In this document: positions 17,038 through 25,723 of the stretch, one piece after another
Layout of the letters: the number at the start of each line of letters is the position of its first letter
How positions within the stretch are numbered: position 1 is the stretch's first letter
Assembly (NCBI GenBank): GCA_036504235.1
Contig: DASXVN010000074.1
Span: 1 to 55,024, forward strand
DNA: 55,024 bases
Origin: Zipacnadum sp036504235
GTDB lineage: Bacteria; Armatimonadota; Zipacnadia; Zipacnadales; Zipacnadaceae
Direction of reading: 5' to 3'
Position numbers and translations under genes: made by a program
Notes under the pieces: model-generated
What the model was told of the DNA's origin: nothing
The model's database searches: none
The model's input: the letters and a program-made list of their open reading frames with translations, nothing else

Positions 17038-17697
17038 ATGCTTGCTACCATCCTGGGTTTTCTGAGCCATTATCCGAACTTCCTGCGCCAGGTCGACAGC
17101 CAGGCCTGGGCGCTATGCGCTTGCTTTTGCTTCTGGCAGTGCGTGATTAGCTGGGCCGTATACCGGCAGACCGGACTGCGCAGCTATGTGGGCGCTACCG
17201 TGGGCCTGGCCCTGATGACCGCCGGAGCGGCCACCGCGCCGGTGGCGCGCAACCTGCTGGAACTGGTGATGATGCCGGCGCCGCTGCTGGTAGCGGGCTT
17301 CATGGTCCTGAGCCTGAGCGACGCACGGAGCTGGTTCACCGCCGAAGCAGCGGACAAGTACTACCTCATCAAGTACGGCGGCCTGCGTCTGCGTTTCCAG
17401 GGGCTGGTCCCGCGGGACTTCGTGCCCGGGCAGCGCCCGCACGCGGTCACCTGGCTGCAAGGGGTGCTCATGGGCGGCGTCACTTTGGGGATGATCACCC
17501 TGATCTTCTTCGGCGCCCGCCATGCGCATGAAGTGGGGGCGATAAGCCAACGGGCGCTGGTCGTTGCCTCTCTGGCGATGGCCCTGGCCGCCTTTGAGTC
17601 GCTGGCGCTGGTCTGCTTTGCCCTGATCTATGGTGCCCCGCTCCGTCGTCGGCAGCCCCCGGCGGGGACGGAAGCATCCCCACCCGCCTCGGCCTGA
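17038..17697 (+). CDS. Uncharacterised integral membrane protein
   Basis: 219 residues with about five hydrophobic segments (roughly 25-42, 48-66, 75-92, 138-160, 175-198) and a soluble stretch in the middle with SDARSWFTAEAADKYYLIK. The C-terminus is Pro/Ala/Arg rich and presumably cytoplasmic. I do not recognise a family. It has its own promoter after the palindromic element and stands before proS, so it is probably a single-gene unit. Confidence 0.6.
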   Translation: MLATILGFLSHYPNFLRQVDSQAWALCACFCFWQCVISWAVYRQTGLRSYVGATVGLALMTAGAATAPVARNLLELVMMPAPLLVAGFMVLSLSDARSWFTAEAADKYYLIKYGGLRLRFQGLVPRDFVPGQRPHAVTWLQGVLMGGVTLGMITLIFFGARHAHEVGAISQRALVVASLAMALAAFESLALVCFALIYGAPLRRRQPPAGTEASPPASA

Positions 17698-17870
17698 AGG
17701 GCCGGGGGGGCGCCCCGGCGCGAGGCAGGAGAGACGACTAGGTACGAGGAACAGGGGAGGACTATCGCGCCGGCGCGGGGGACTCCCCTATTGTTTTGCG
17801 CTGCCCGCTCGGCGACGCGCCTAGACACCGCAACCACGGGGGCGATCCCCCCTTACAGGAGGCTCTACCG

Positions 17871-19583
17871 TTGAAAGCATCGCAATTCTACTTCCCGACC
17901 CTGCGCCAGGCTCCGGCCGACGCGGAGATCCCCAGCCATCGCCTGCTGCTGCGCGGCGGCTTCATCCGGCCGCTGTCCGCCGGCATCTTCAACTTCCTCC
18001 CCCTCGGTCTGCGCGTGCTGCGCCGGGTCGAGGAGATCATTCGCCAGGAAATGAACGCCGCGGGCGCGCTGGAGCTGACCATGCCGGTGCTGCAGCCCAA
18101 GGAACTCTGGGAGCGCACCGGGCGCTGGGACGCCTTCCAGCCCACTCCCCTGCGCACCAAGGACCGCAACGACCGCGCCTTCTGCCTGGCCCCCACGCAT
18201 GAGGAGTGCATCACCGACCTGGTCTCGCGCGACCTGACCTCCTACAAGCAGGTGCCGCTGACGCTCTACCAGATTCAGCTCAAGTTTCGCGATGAAATCC
18301 GCCCGCGCGGCGGGCTGATCCGGGTCAAAGAGTTCATCATGAAGGACGCGTACTCTTTCGACATTGACGCGGCGGGGCTGGACAAGTCATACGACGCCAT
18401 GTACCGAGCCTACGTCCGCATCTTCGAGCGGCTCAATCTGCCGGTGGTCATTGTGGAGGCTGAGGCCGGCTCCATGGGAGGCCACGACACCCGCGAGTTC
18501 ATGGTGCTGAACGATTCCGGCGAGGACACCATCTTCATCTGTGACCAGTGCGGCTACTCGGCCAACGCCGAATGCGCCCGCATCCAGCCCCCGGAGCCCG
18601 CGGGGCCCCGGTCGCGAAGCGAGGAGCCGCAGGTGGTCTCGACGCCGGAGGCCCGCACCATTGACGCGGTCTGCGCGATGCTGAATCTACCGGCGCAGCG
18701 GCTGATCAAGACACTGCTATACAAGGCCGATGACCAGTTTGTGGCCGCCCTGGTGCGCGGGGACCGCGAACTGAACGAGTTCAAGCTGGGGAATCTGCTG
18801 GGCGCGAAGGAATTGCGCATGGCGACTCCCGAGGAGATTCAGGAAGTCACCGGCGGGCCGGTCGGCTTCAGCGGACCCCAGGGGCTGCCCGCCTCCGTGC
18901 GGGTGCTGGCGGACTGCGAAGTCGCCGCGATGACCGACGCGGTGGTCGGCGCGAACCAGGCCGATGCGCATCTGGTCGGCGTGGACCCCGGCGTGGACTT
19001 CACCGTGGAGCAGTACACGGACCTGCGGGAGGCCGTGCATACCGACCCCTGCGTCAAGTGCGAGGGCGGGCGACTGCAGGCGCGGCGCAGCATTGAGCTG
19101 GGCCACGTGTTCAAACTGGGCACCAAGTACTCCGCGGCGCTGGACGCCGTGGTGGATGACGAGTCGGGGACGCAGCGGCCGCTGATCATGGGCTGCTACG
19201 GCATCGGTGTGAGCCGCATCGTAGCCGCGCTGGTGGAGCTGCACCATGATGACGACGGCATCACCTGGCCGCCCGCGGTGGCCCCCTTCCCGGTGGCGCT
19301 GCTGCTGCTGGACCCCGACCAGCCGGAGTTGGTGGCGCTGGCCGAGCAGCTCAGCGGCGAGCTGGAGGCAGCGGGCCTGGAGGTGCTCCTGGACGACCGC
19401 CCCGAGCGACCCGGCGTCAAGTTCAAGGACGCGGACCTGATCGGCTACCCGGTGCGGGTCGTGGTGGGCAGGAGAACCGCCGAGAGCGGCGAAGTGGAGA
19501 TTCGCCGACGCCGCGACAGCGAAGAGCGCAAGGTGCCCGCCGCTGAGGTCCTGGCGACGGTGCAGGAGTTGCTGGCGGAGTAG
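17871..19583 (+). CDS. proS: Prolyl-tRNA synthetase, bacterial type
   Basis: 570 residues from a TTG at 17871, chosen because AGGAGG lies 9 bases upstream and the sequence KASQFYFPTLR matches the usual N-terminus; an in-frame start at 17796 has no such site. Class II motifs are seen: motif 2 region with FRDEIRPRGGLIRVKEFIMKD (cut here by one residue at each end in other species) and motif 3 GCYGIGVSRIVAA. The editing insertion lies between about 220 and 380 and the anticodon-binding domain at the C-terminus. It charges tRNA-Pro in the cytoplasm. E. coli ProRS has 572 residues. No T-box leader is seen upstream. Confidence 0.95.
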   Translation: MKASQFYFPTLRQAPADAEIPSHRLLLRGGFIRPLSAGIFNFLPLGLRVLRRVEEIIRQEMNAAGALELTMPVLQPKELWERTGRWDAFQPTPLRTKDRNDRAFCLAPTHEECITDLVSRDLTSYKQVPLTLYQIQLKFRDEIRPRGGLIRVKEFIMKDAYSFDIDAAGLDKSYDAMYRAYVRIFERLNLPVVIVEAEAGSMGGHDTREFMVLNDSGEDTIFICDQCGYSANAECARIQPPEPAGPRSRSEEPQVVSTPEARTIDAVCAMLNLPAQRLIKTLLYKADDQFVAALVRGDRELNEFKLGNLLGAKELRMATPEEIQEVTGGPVGFSGPQGLPASVRVLADCEVAAMTDAVVGANQADAHLVGVDPGVDFTVEQYTDLREAVHTDPCVKCEGGRLQARRSIELGHVFKLGTKYSAALDAVVDDESGTQRPLIMGCYGIGVSRIVAALVELHHDDDGITWPPAVAPFPVALLLLDPDQPELVALAEQLSGELEAAGLEVLLDDRPERPGVKFKDADLIGYPVRVVVGRRTAESGEVEIRRRRDSEERKVPAAEVLATVQELLAE

Positions 19584-19617
19584 CGCACGAGCTTCTCGAC
19601 CACGAGGAGGCAGAGCG

Positions 19618-20472
19618 ATGAGCGCAAACCCGATTCGCGAGCCGGCGGTCGCCGGGCAGTTCTACCCGGGGACCCGAGCGGAGTTGCGGGCGGAGATCGA
19701 GGCGTGCTACCTGGATGCGCGCGGCCCCGGAGCGCTGCCGGAGGTAGCCGAGGACGGCCCCCGGGAGGTCCTGGGGCTGGTCAGCCCGCATGCCGGATAC
19801 TTCTACTCGGGCGCGCCGGCCGCGATGGGCTACGCCCGGCTGGCGCAGGATGGCCGGCCGGCGACGGTGGTCATTGTCGGCCCCTCTCATCAACTGGGCG
19901 GCTTTGTGGTCGGCCTGCAGAGCGCCGGCGCCTGGCGGACGCCGCTGGGGGACGCGCAGATTGACGAAGCGACCGCGCTGGCGCTGGCCGCGGCCCTCCC
20001 CGGCGCGGTGGACGACGCGCGCGCCTTCACCTACGAGCACAGCCTGGAAGTCCAGGTGCCCTTCTTGCAGCATCTTTATGGTGAACGACTGCGGATTGTG
20101 CCGGTGATCATGGCCGAGCAGAGCGATTCCGTCGCGCAAGCGCTGGGGACCGCGCTGGGCGTGGCGCTGGCCGGGCGGGATGCGGTGATCGTCGCCAGTA
20201 CCGACATGACGCACATGCAACCGGCGGCCGTGGCGCGGGAGCAGGACCTGCATCTGGCCTCCTATATCGAGCGCCGGGACCCGGCGGGCCTACTGCGCGA
20301 GCGCCGGCGAGGCGACGTGACCATGTGCGGCTACGGGCCGGTGGCCGCGATGCTGCTGGCCACCGAGGCCCTCGGCGCGCACCGGGCCGAGGTGCTGGCC
20401 TACCGCCAGTCCGGCGACGTGGCGGCGATGCCGGACGTGGTCGGCTATCTCTCCGCCGTAGTCTTGAAATAG
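19618..20472 (+). CDS. amrB: Memo-family protein (AmmeMemoRadiSam system protein B)
   Basis: 284 residues. It carries the family's conserved points: AGQFYPG near the N-terminus, SPHAGYFYSG, GPSHQLGG, EHSLEVQVPFLQ and MCGYGPVAAML. The His residues in these motifs form a metal-site-like pocket homologous to class III extradiol dioxygenases. In many genomes Memo lies with an AMMECR1 protein and a radical SAM protein; neither is in this window, so here it stands alone. GAGGAGG precedes the ATG. Biological role in bacteria is not settled. Confidence 0.85.
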   Translation: MSANPIREPAVAGQFYPGTRAELRAEIEACYLDARGPGALPEVAEDGPREVLGLVSPHAGYFYSGAPAAMGYARLAQDGRPATVVIVGPSHQLGGFVVGLQSAGAWRTPLGDAQIDEATALALAAALPGAVDDARAFTYEHSLEVQVPFLQHLYGERLRIVPVIMAEQSDSVAQALGTALGVALAGRDAVIVASTDMTHMQPAAVAREQDLHLASYIERRDPAGLLRERRRGDVTMCGYGPVAAMLLATEALGAHRAEVLAYRQSGDVAAMPDVVGYLSAVVLK

Positions 20473-20522
20473 CACCCAGCGCCGCTCCGGCGGCGGACCG
20501 CACCATCCAGGAGGCAGAAACA

Positions 20523-20720
20523 ATGGCATACGAATACCGCGTAGAGCACAAGCCGGCGGGATCCCGCATGGGCCAAATCAACGACCGTCTGGCGACGCTG
20601 ACCGAAGAGGGCTGGGAGCCCTTCATGATGTCCGGCGCCGACGATCTCGCGATCATGCTGCGGCGCGTCAAGCCCGCGGCGGCCCCGGCAGCGCCGGCGG
20701 CGCCCCCGACCCAAGTCTAG
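20523..20720 (+). CDS. Small DUF4177-like protein
   Basis: 65 residues from the ATG at 20523, which has AGGAGG 8 bases upstream; the open frame extends further upstream but without start signals and overlapping amrB. The core reads YEYRVEHKP then LATLTEEGWEPFMM, the pattern of DUF4177 proteins (short beta strand, helix, then EEGWE and strand). The tail is Ala/Pro rich. Function unknown; probably cotranscribed with amrB and larB. Confidence 0.6.
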   Translation: MAYEYRVEHKPAGSRMGQINDRLATLTEEGWEPFMMSGADDLAIMLRRVKPAAAPAAPAAPPTQV

Positions 20721-20753
20721 GCGCAGTCCGAGCCTGGCAGGAGAATTCCCGAT

Positions 20754-21530
20754 ATGCAAGAGTCAGTTCTGCGGCAGCTACTAGAGCAGGTGGCCGGCGG
20801 TCAGGTGCCGGTGGAGGCGGCGGTGGAGCGCCTGCGCCAGTTGCCCTATGAGGACCTGGGCCATACCAAGGTGGACCATCACCGGGCCCTGCGCACCGGC
20901 TTTCCCGAGGTGGTCTACTGCCCCGGCAAGACCTGCGCGCAGGTCGCCGAGATCGTGGCGGCGCTGTACCGGGAGTCCGACGTGGTCCTGGCCACCCGGG
21001 CGGAGGCCGAGACCTATGCCGCGGTGCTCGAGCAGGTGCCGGAGGCGGAGTACCGCGAGGTAGCCCGCATCATCTGGGTGGGCCAGCCGCGCCCCCGGAC
21101 GGGGACGGTAGCGGTGGTCAGCGCCGGGACCTCCGACATTCCGGTGGCCGAGGAGGCCGCGGTGACGGCCGAGGCGGCGGGGGTGACGGTCGAGCGTGTC
21201 TACGATGTGGGCGTCGCCGGGCTGCACCGGCTGCTGCACCAGGTAAGCTCCCTGCGCCAGGCCGCGGCCATCGTGGTGGTCGCGGGCATGGAGGGCGCTC
21301 TGGCCAGCGTCGTCGGCGGGCTGGTGGACACGCCGGTGATCGGCGTGCCGACCTCCATCGGCTACGGGGCCAGCTTCCAGGGGGTGGCCGCCCTGCTGGG
21401 CATGCTCAACTCCTGCGCCACGGGAGTGGCCGTGGTCAACATCGATAACGGCTTCGCCGCCGGCTACTTCGCGGCGCTCCTGGCGGTGCGCCAGGCCCCT
21501 CCGGCCGCGAACGAGAAACTTTCCCCCTAG
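20754..21530 (+). CDS. larB: LarB-type pyridinium-3,5-biscarboxylate mononucleotide synthase
   Basis: 258 residues. The C-terminal half is PurE-like: TSDIPVAEEA, then GVPTSIGYGASF and LNSCATGVAVVNIDNG. Cys221 in that last motif matches the catalytic Cys of Lactobacillus LarB. LarB carboxylates and hydrolyses nicotinic acid adenine dinucleotide, the first step to the nickel-pincer cofactor used by lactate racemase-type enzymes. LarC and LarE, needed for the later steps, are not adjacent. AGGAGA precedes the ATG. Confidence 0.9.
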   Translation: MQESVLRQLLEQVAGGQVPVEAAVERLRQLPYEDLGHTKVDHHRALRTGFPEVVYCPGKTCAQVAEIVAALYRESDVVLATRAEAETYAAVLEQVPEAEYREVARIIWVGQPRPRTGTVAVVSAGTSDIPVAEEAAVTAEAAGVTVERVYDVGVAGLHRLLHQVSSLRQAAAIVVVAGMEGALASVVGGLVDTPVIGVPTSIGYGASFQGVAALLGMLNSCATGVAVVNIDNGFAAGYFAALLAVRQAPPAANEKLSP

Positions 21531-21564
21531 TCTGGGCGTTACTATCGCTACAGATCCCGGGACA

Positions 21565-21589
21565 GAACCTCCCCCCCGAGCGAGGCGTC
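21565..21589 (+). promoter_or_regulatory. Possible ECF-sigma promoter before htrA
   Basis: GAACC (21565-21569), 16 bases, then CGTC (21586-21589). Many extracytoplasmic-function sigma factors use a GGAAC-like -35 and a CGT-like -10 with this spacing, and htrA genes are often in such regulons. The match is short and could be chance. Confidence 0.25.
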
Positions 21590-21661
21590 AATGCGCAAGG
21601 CGCCGCTTCGTTAGGCGAGGCTCCGGTTTCACAGCTTGTTTATCTAGAGGAGGCAGCATCC

Positions 21662-23221
21662 ATGAGAGTTGATCTACAGAAGCACTCTCACCTGGTCATC
21701 ATTCTGCTGAGCGCACTGGTCGGCATGTTCCTGATGGCGATGTTCATCTACGTGCCGCGCGATACCCCGGCGCGCGCTCAGGAGACCATGGCGGGCGCAC
21801 CCGCCAACTGGCAGACCGCGTTCTCGACGGTAGCCAAGAACGTGCTCCCGGCCGTCGTCTCCATTCAAGGCAAAACCGAAGTCTCGGCACCGCAAGGCGC
21901 GCCCGACTGGTTCAAGGGCTTCCCCTTCTTCTTTGGCCCCGGCGACAACGGTGACAACAGCGGGGGTCAGACGCCCGGTCAGCCCCCCAAGAAGATCGAG
22001 CGCCCCTTCCTGGGCTCCGGCTGGATCTACAGCGAGGACGGCTACATCATCACCAACGCCCACGTGGTCAAGAACGCCACGGGGCTGAAGGTGCAACTGC
22101 ACGACACCGCGGACGATACTCCGGTGCCGGCCACCGTTATCGGCTATGATGCGCGCAGCGACCTGGGCGTCATCAAGGTGGACGTCAAGCGCAAGCTCCC
22201 CTTCCTGCAACTCGCCAGCAGCCGCGACGCGCAGGTCGGCCAGTGGGTCATGGCCGTCGGCAGCCCCTTCAGTGAGGAACTGCAGCAGACCGTGACGCAG
22301 GGGATCATCTCGGCCAAGGGCCGCGTGCTCGCCGGCGCCGCGCAGGAACTCGGCGCGATCGGCGCCTCCATCGGCGACGTCATCCAGACCGACGCCGCGA
22401 TCAATCCCGGCAACAGCGGCGGGCCGCTGGTAGACCTGGCCGGTCGCGTCATCGGGATTAACGAGTCCATCATCTCCCCCAACGGAGCCATGGGCGGCAA
22501 CGTCGGCATCGGCTTTGCCATCTCGTCGGATACGGCGGCGCGGGTGCTGCCGCAGCTCATCAAGAACAAGCGCGTGGTGCGCGGCTGGCTCGGCATCACC
22601 ATCGGCGATCTGAATGAGAACAAGCGCGACTTCTACAAGGCGCCTCAGGGCGGCGCGCTGGTCAACAGCGTCAACCCCGACGGGCCGGCGGCCAAGAGCG
22701 GTCTGCAGGCCGACGACGTAATCGTGTCGGCCGGCGGCGAGCCGGTGCACAACACCTGGGACCTGCAGAACGCGACCGGCAACACCGCGCCCGGCAACAC
22801 TCTGCCGCTGACGGTCATTCGCGACGGCAAGCAGATCGCGATCACGGTCCGCGTTGGCGAGATGCCGGAGAAGTACGTCGGCGGGCCGCAAACCGCCCCC
22901 GAGGAAGTGCCGCAGGCCGCGGATCCGCTAGGTCTGCAGGTGCAGACGCTCCTGCCCAACATGCCGCAGGCCCAGGACCTGGGTCTGACCAAGGGCGTGC
23001 TGGTCGTGGCCGTGGATCCGAACGGACCCTCCGCGGACTCGCTCAAGGCGGGTGACGTGATCACCGAGGTGAATCGCACCAAGGTGGACAACGCCGACGG
23101 CTATCGGGCGGCTCTGGACGTGTCCCGCAAGCTCAAGGCCAAGTACGTTATCGTGCGCCTGACGCGACGTCAGAACGGTGACCTTTTCACGGCTCCGGTT
23201 GACGTGGTGCCCAACTGGTAG
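21662..23221 (+). CDS. htrA: HtrA/DegP-type periplasmic serine protease with two PDZ domains
   Basis: 519 residues. An N-terminal membrane segment (about 10-31) acts as anchor or signal. The trypsin-like domain has the triad His134 (TNAHVV), Asp167 (RSDLGVIKV) and Ser252 (NPGNSGGPL). Two PDZ domains follow at about 300-400 and 420-515. HtrA proteases degrade or refold damaged envelope proteins. A Gly/Pro linker at about 85-112 precedes the catalytic core. GAGGAGG lies just before the ATG at 21662, and a strong terminator follows the gene. Confidence 0.93.
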   Translation: MRVDLQKHSHLVIILLSALVGMFLMAMFIYVPRDTPARAQETMAGAPANWQTAFSTVAKNVLPAVVSIQGKTEVSAPQGAPDWFKGFPFFFGPGDNGDNSGGQTPGQPPKKIERPFLGSGWIYSEDGYIITNAHVVKNATGLKVQLHDTADDTPVPATVIGYDARSDLGVIKVDVKRKLPFLQLASSRDAQVGQWVMAVGSPFSEELQQTVTQGIISAKGRVLAGAAQELGAIGASIGDVIQTDAAINPGNSGGPLVDLAGRVIGINESIISPNGAMGGNVGIGFAISSDTAARVLPQLIKNKRVVRGWLGITIGDLNENKRDFYKAPQGGALVNSVNPDGPAAKSGLQADDVIVSAGGEPVHNTWDLQNATGNTAPGNTLPLTVIRDGKQIAITVRVGEMPEKYVGGPQTAPEEVPQAADPLGLQVQTLLPNMPQAQDLGLTKGVLVVAVDPNGPSADSLKAGDVITEVNRTKVDNADGYRAALDVSRKLKAKYVIVRLTRRQNGDLFTAPVDVVPNW

Positions 23222-23244
23222 TAATCTGTAGCCGCGGACGTAAC

Positions 23245-23281
23245 ACGGGGTCCTGCAGGAAACTCAGGACCCCGTTTTTTC
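23245..23281 (+). terminator. Rho-independent terminator after htrA
   Basis: Eleven-base perfect stem ACGGGGTCCTG / CAGGACCCCGT (23245-23255 and 23265-23275) with a 9-base loop, then TTTTTT. A second GC-rich palindrome at 23321-23348 has no T run. Confidence 0.9.
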
Positions 23282-23415
23282 GCCCGTCTCCCCGGCCCCC
23301 CGCGAGCGTTTTGCGGCGGGCCGCCGGGGGAGGTCTCCCCGCCGGCGGCGGGGAATTTCTGCTGTTCCCGGGTCGGTTGCCGGTCATTCTCACGACTTAG
23401 ACGGAGGACTCTCTG

Positions 23416-24417
23416 ATGGATCTACGCCGTTGCCGCAGCGCTACCGTGGCAGCCGTCAAATGGCTGCTTACGCAACAGAATTCCGACGGGGCCATGGTGC
23501 CCGTTGAGCATGGCGTGGCCACCCACAACCGCGTCCTGTGGGCCCTAAACGACATGGGCCAACAGCCCCGCGCCGCGCTGCTGTGCCGCTGGCTCCGCGA
23601 GTACGGGCTGGGCGAAGAGGGCGATTTCGGTGGACTGCTGCGGCCCGCTCCCTACGACCGCTTCTACGCCGTGGGCAACGCCTTCCTGGTCGTCGGCGCG
23701 ATGCGCCTCGGCCAGTACGCGATTGGCTATCCCGCGCTGGATTTCATCACCAACCTGCAGCACCCGCAGAGCGGGGGCTTCCTCACCGCGGGGCCGGAGG
23801 CGACCCTGGATGACGAGCAGGACCTGCTGACCACCGCCACCTGCGGGCTGGCCTGCCTGCAGGGCGGGCAGCTCGAGTCAGCCGAGCGCGCCGGGCGTTT
23901 TCTGCTGAAGCTGTGGGAGGACCAGCCGGGAGGAGCCGCCGCGCGACTGTTCATGGTGGTGAACGAGGGCAATAAGATCGTCACCGAGTGCGAGCCCGAG
24001 GTGGCCCTGTGGTACGCGGTGGACATCAACCGCGCCGAGCAAGCCTACTTCATCCCGGCGCTGGGAGCCGGCTTCCTGGCCGCCCTGTACGATGCGACCG
24101 GCGCCCCGGAGTTCCTGGAGGGCATGCACAACTACCTCCAGTTCGTGGACTCCTGCGGCGAGGACCGCTACCGCAGCGAGAAGAGCGCTTTCGTCGGCTG
24201 GGCCCACGCCCTCGCCTACGAGATCACCGGCAACGCAAACTACCTGCGCGCCGCGGAGCAAGTCGTGGACGCGCTGCTCGCCACGCAACTGGCTAACGGG
24301 AGTTGGCTCAAGGGTAGCATGGGCGCGGACCTGACCTCCGACGTGGTGGACGCCACCGCCGAGGGCGTCATCGTGCTCAACCAGGTACTGCGCTCGCTAG
24401 CCGGAGCCGAAGAGTAG
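23416..24417 (+). CDS. Alpha/alpha-toroid protein of unknown function
   Basis: 333 residues, helical, with no signal peptide. Repeating helix pairs and phrases such as KWLLTQQNSDGAMVPV, NLQHPQSGGFLTAG and ATQLANGSWLKG resemble the turns of terpene-cyclase or prenyltransferase toroids (QxxxGxW-like repeats). The DCTAE or DXDD catalytic motifs of squalene-hopene cyclases are not seen, so I do not call it a cyclase. GGAGGA precedes the ATG. Single-gene unit between two terminators. Confidence 0.55.
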   Translation: MDLRRCRSATVAAVKWLLTQQNSDGAMVPVEHGVATHNRVLWALNDMGQQPRAALLCRWLREYGLGEEGDFGGLLRPAPYDRFYAVGNAFLVVGAMRLGQYAIGYPALDFITNLQHPQSGGFLTAGPEATLDDEQDLLTTATCGLACLQGGQLESAERAGRFLLKLWEDQPGGAAARLFMVVNEGNKIVTECEPEVALWYAVDINRAEQAYFIPALGAGFLAALYDATGAPEFLEGMHNYLQFVDSCGEDRYRSEKSAFVGWAHALAYEITGNANYLRAAEQVVDALLATQLANGSWLKGSMGADLTSDVVDATAEGVIVLNQVLRSLAGAEE

Positions 24418-24433
24418 CAGGCACGGTAAGGCA

Positions 24434-24490
24434 GCACAACGGCAGGCTTAACGACAGGCCGTTCCCCTGCCGTGAAGCCTGCCGTTGTGC
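24434..24490. terminator. Bidirectional hairpin between converging genes
   Basis: Sixteen-base perfect arms GCACAACGGCAGGCTT (24434-24449) and AAGCCTGCCGTTGTGC (24475-24490) around a 25-base centre. It sits between a plus-strand gene ending at 24417 and a minus-strand gene ending at 24507. No T run follows, so it could also be a palindromic repeat. Confidence 0.55.
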
Positions 24491-24506
24491 CGTCTCTGGG
24501 CCTGCC

Positions 24507-25592
24507 TTAGCTAGGAGGGCCAATCCGGGCCAGGAACAGACCCAGGTTCTTGGCGGGTTTGACCGCGTGGTCGGGACGCTCGCTCCAGGCGTTGTAGACC
24601 AGGTACGCCGTACCGTCCAGACCAGCCAACGAGGGCGTCAGGTTGGCGCGGCCGTCCGCGAGGTACAGGTTGGAGGCCAACTCCGAGCCGGAGGTATTAG
24701 TGACCGTCACCTCCAAATGCGCCGCCCCGGGGAGGCCCTCCCCCGGATCCGGATACACGGTGTAGACGATAATCACCTGGCTCTGGAGGCGGCAGAGCAC
24801 CGGGGCCCCCAACTCCGCCGCACCGCGCAACTTGCGCAGCCCGAAGAACCGGTGGCCGTTGTAGCTAGCCAGCCACAACGAGGAGCTGCCCTGCCCCTCC
24901 CCGGTCAGGAAGGGTATCCCCAGGTCCGCGCCCAGATCGCCTAGCCCCACCGCCACCGGCGGCGCCGGCGTGGCGGGCTGCCACGGCACCAGGAAGGCCG
25001 TGTCCTGCGCCCCCGCGGAGAGCGAGATCACCGAGGACCCGGCCGGCCCCAGCCACGCCAACCAGAGCTGCTGGTTGTGGCTGGTGAGCGCCGCTGCTCC
25101 GGTCACCGCGACCTGCGTAGGCGGCTGGGCCTTGCGGGTCGCGTAGTCCACGGAGGCCATCATCAGCGCGCGGGGCGTCTCCGGCCCGGCCCCGCTGGCC
25201 TTCTCCAGCCAGGCCACCCACACCGTCTGTCCGCTGGCCGCAGCCCGCACCTCGGTACGCTCCACGCCGGTCGCCGCCGGCGCCACCGGCACCGTCCACC
25301 GGGCGCTCGCCGTGGCGGGGTCCAGTTCGGACAGGTAGATGCCGCCCTCGAACAACTCCGCCAGCAGCAACTGCCGATCCAGCGCCGCCAGGGCCGGGCA
25401 CGTGGAGCCCGGCCCCAGGGTCTTGATCGGCATCCCCACCCCCCACAGGAGGCTCTCCCACAGGCGAGGCATGGTCGGCGTCGGCGGCGGAGGCTTGACC
25501 GGCGCCGCCTGGCCCTGACTCCAGCCGAGGGCCAGTGCCAGTACGAACAGCAACATCCGGAGGGGACGGGAAGCGCTCAGCATGCTCGTCAC
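24507..25592 (-). CDS. Secreted protein of unknown function, beta-rich
   Basis: 361 residues starting at GTG 25592, with GGAGAAA spaced 7 bases upstream; an ATG at 25583 is the alternative. A signal peptide is clear (MLLFVLALALGWSQGQAA). A Pro-rich stretch follows, then repeated strands with phrases like QTVWVAWLEKASG, QLWLAWLGPAG and GTAYLVYNAWSE, resembling the blades of a sialidase or BNR-type propeller. No catalytic motif is visible. Divergent from the YjbH-like gene. Confidence 0.55.
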   Translation of the reverse strand: MTSMLSASRPLRMLLFVLALALGWSQGQAAPVKPPPPTPTMPRLWESLLWGVGMPIKTLGPGSTCPALAALDRQLLLAELFEGGIYLSELDPATASARWTVPVAPAATGVERTEVRAAASGQTVWVAWLEKASGAGPETPRALMMASVDYATRKAQPPTQVAVTGAAALTSHNQQLWLAWLGPAGSSVISLSAGAQDTAFLVPWQPATPAPPVAVGLGDLGADLGIPFLTGEGQGSSSLWLASYNGHRFFGLRKLRGAAELGAPVLCRLQSQVIIVYTVYPDPGEGLPGAAHLEVTVTNTSGSELASNLYLADGRANLTPSLAGLDGTAYLVYNAWSERPDHAVKPAKNLGLFLARIGPPS

Positions 25593-25649
25593 TCGCTTTC
25601 TCCAGTCGTCGCGGAGGTCTCCCGCGCCCTGAGCCAGGGCTCCTTTTGC

Positions 25650-25678
25650 TTGACCAGGAGCGGCTCATTATGTATACT
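25650..25678 (+). promoter_or_regulatory. Strong sigma-70 type promoter for the barrel-protein cluster
   Basis: TTGACC (25650-25655), exactly 17 bases, then TATACT (25673-25678), preceded by a TG one base further than in an extended -10. It directs the YjbH-like gene starting at 25724. Confidence 0.75.
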
Positions 25679-25723
25679 ACATCGGTTGCAGAAAAATCTT
25701 CACAGCACCGGGAGGGACTTTTC

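Noticed and set aside
17698..17870. T-box riboswitch before proS
   Set aside because: No stem I or T-box sequence is seen in the 173-base gap; only GC-rich sequence and a ribosome binding site.
23416..24417. Squalene-hopene cyclase
   Set aside because: The helical toroid pattern is similar but the catalytic acidic motif is not seen and the protein is about half the length.
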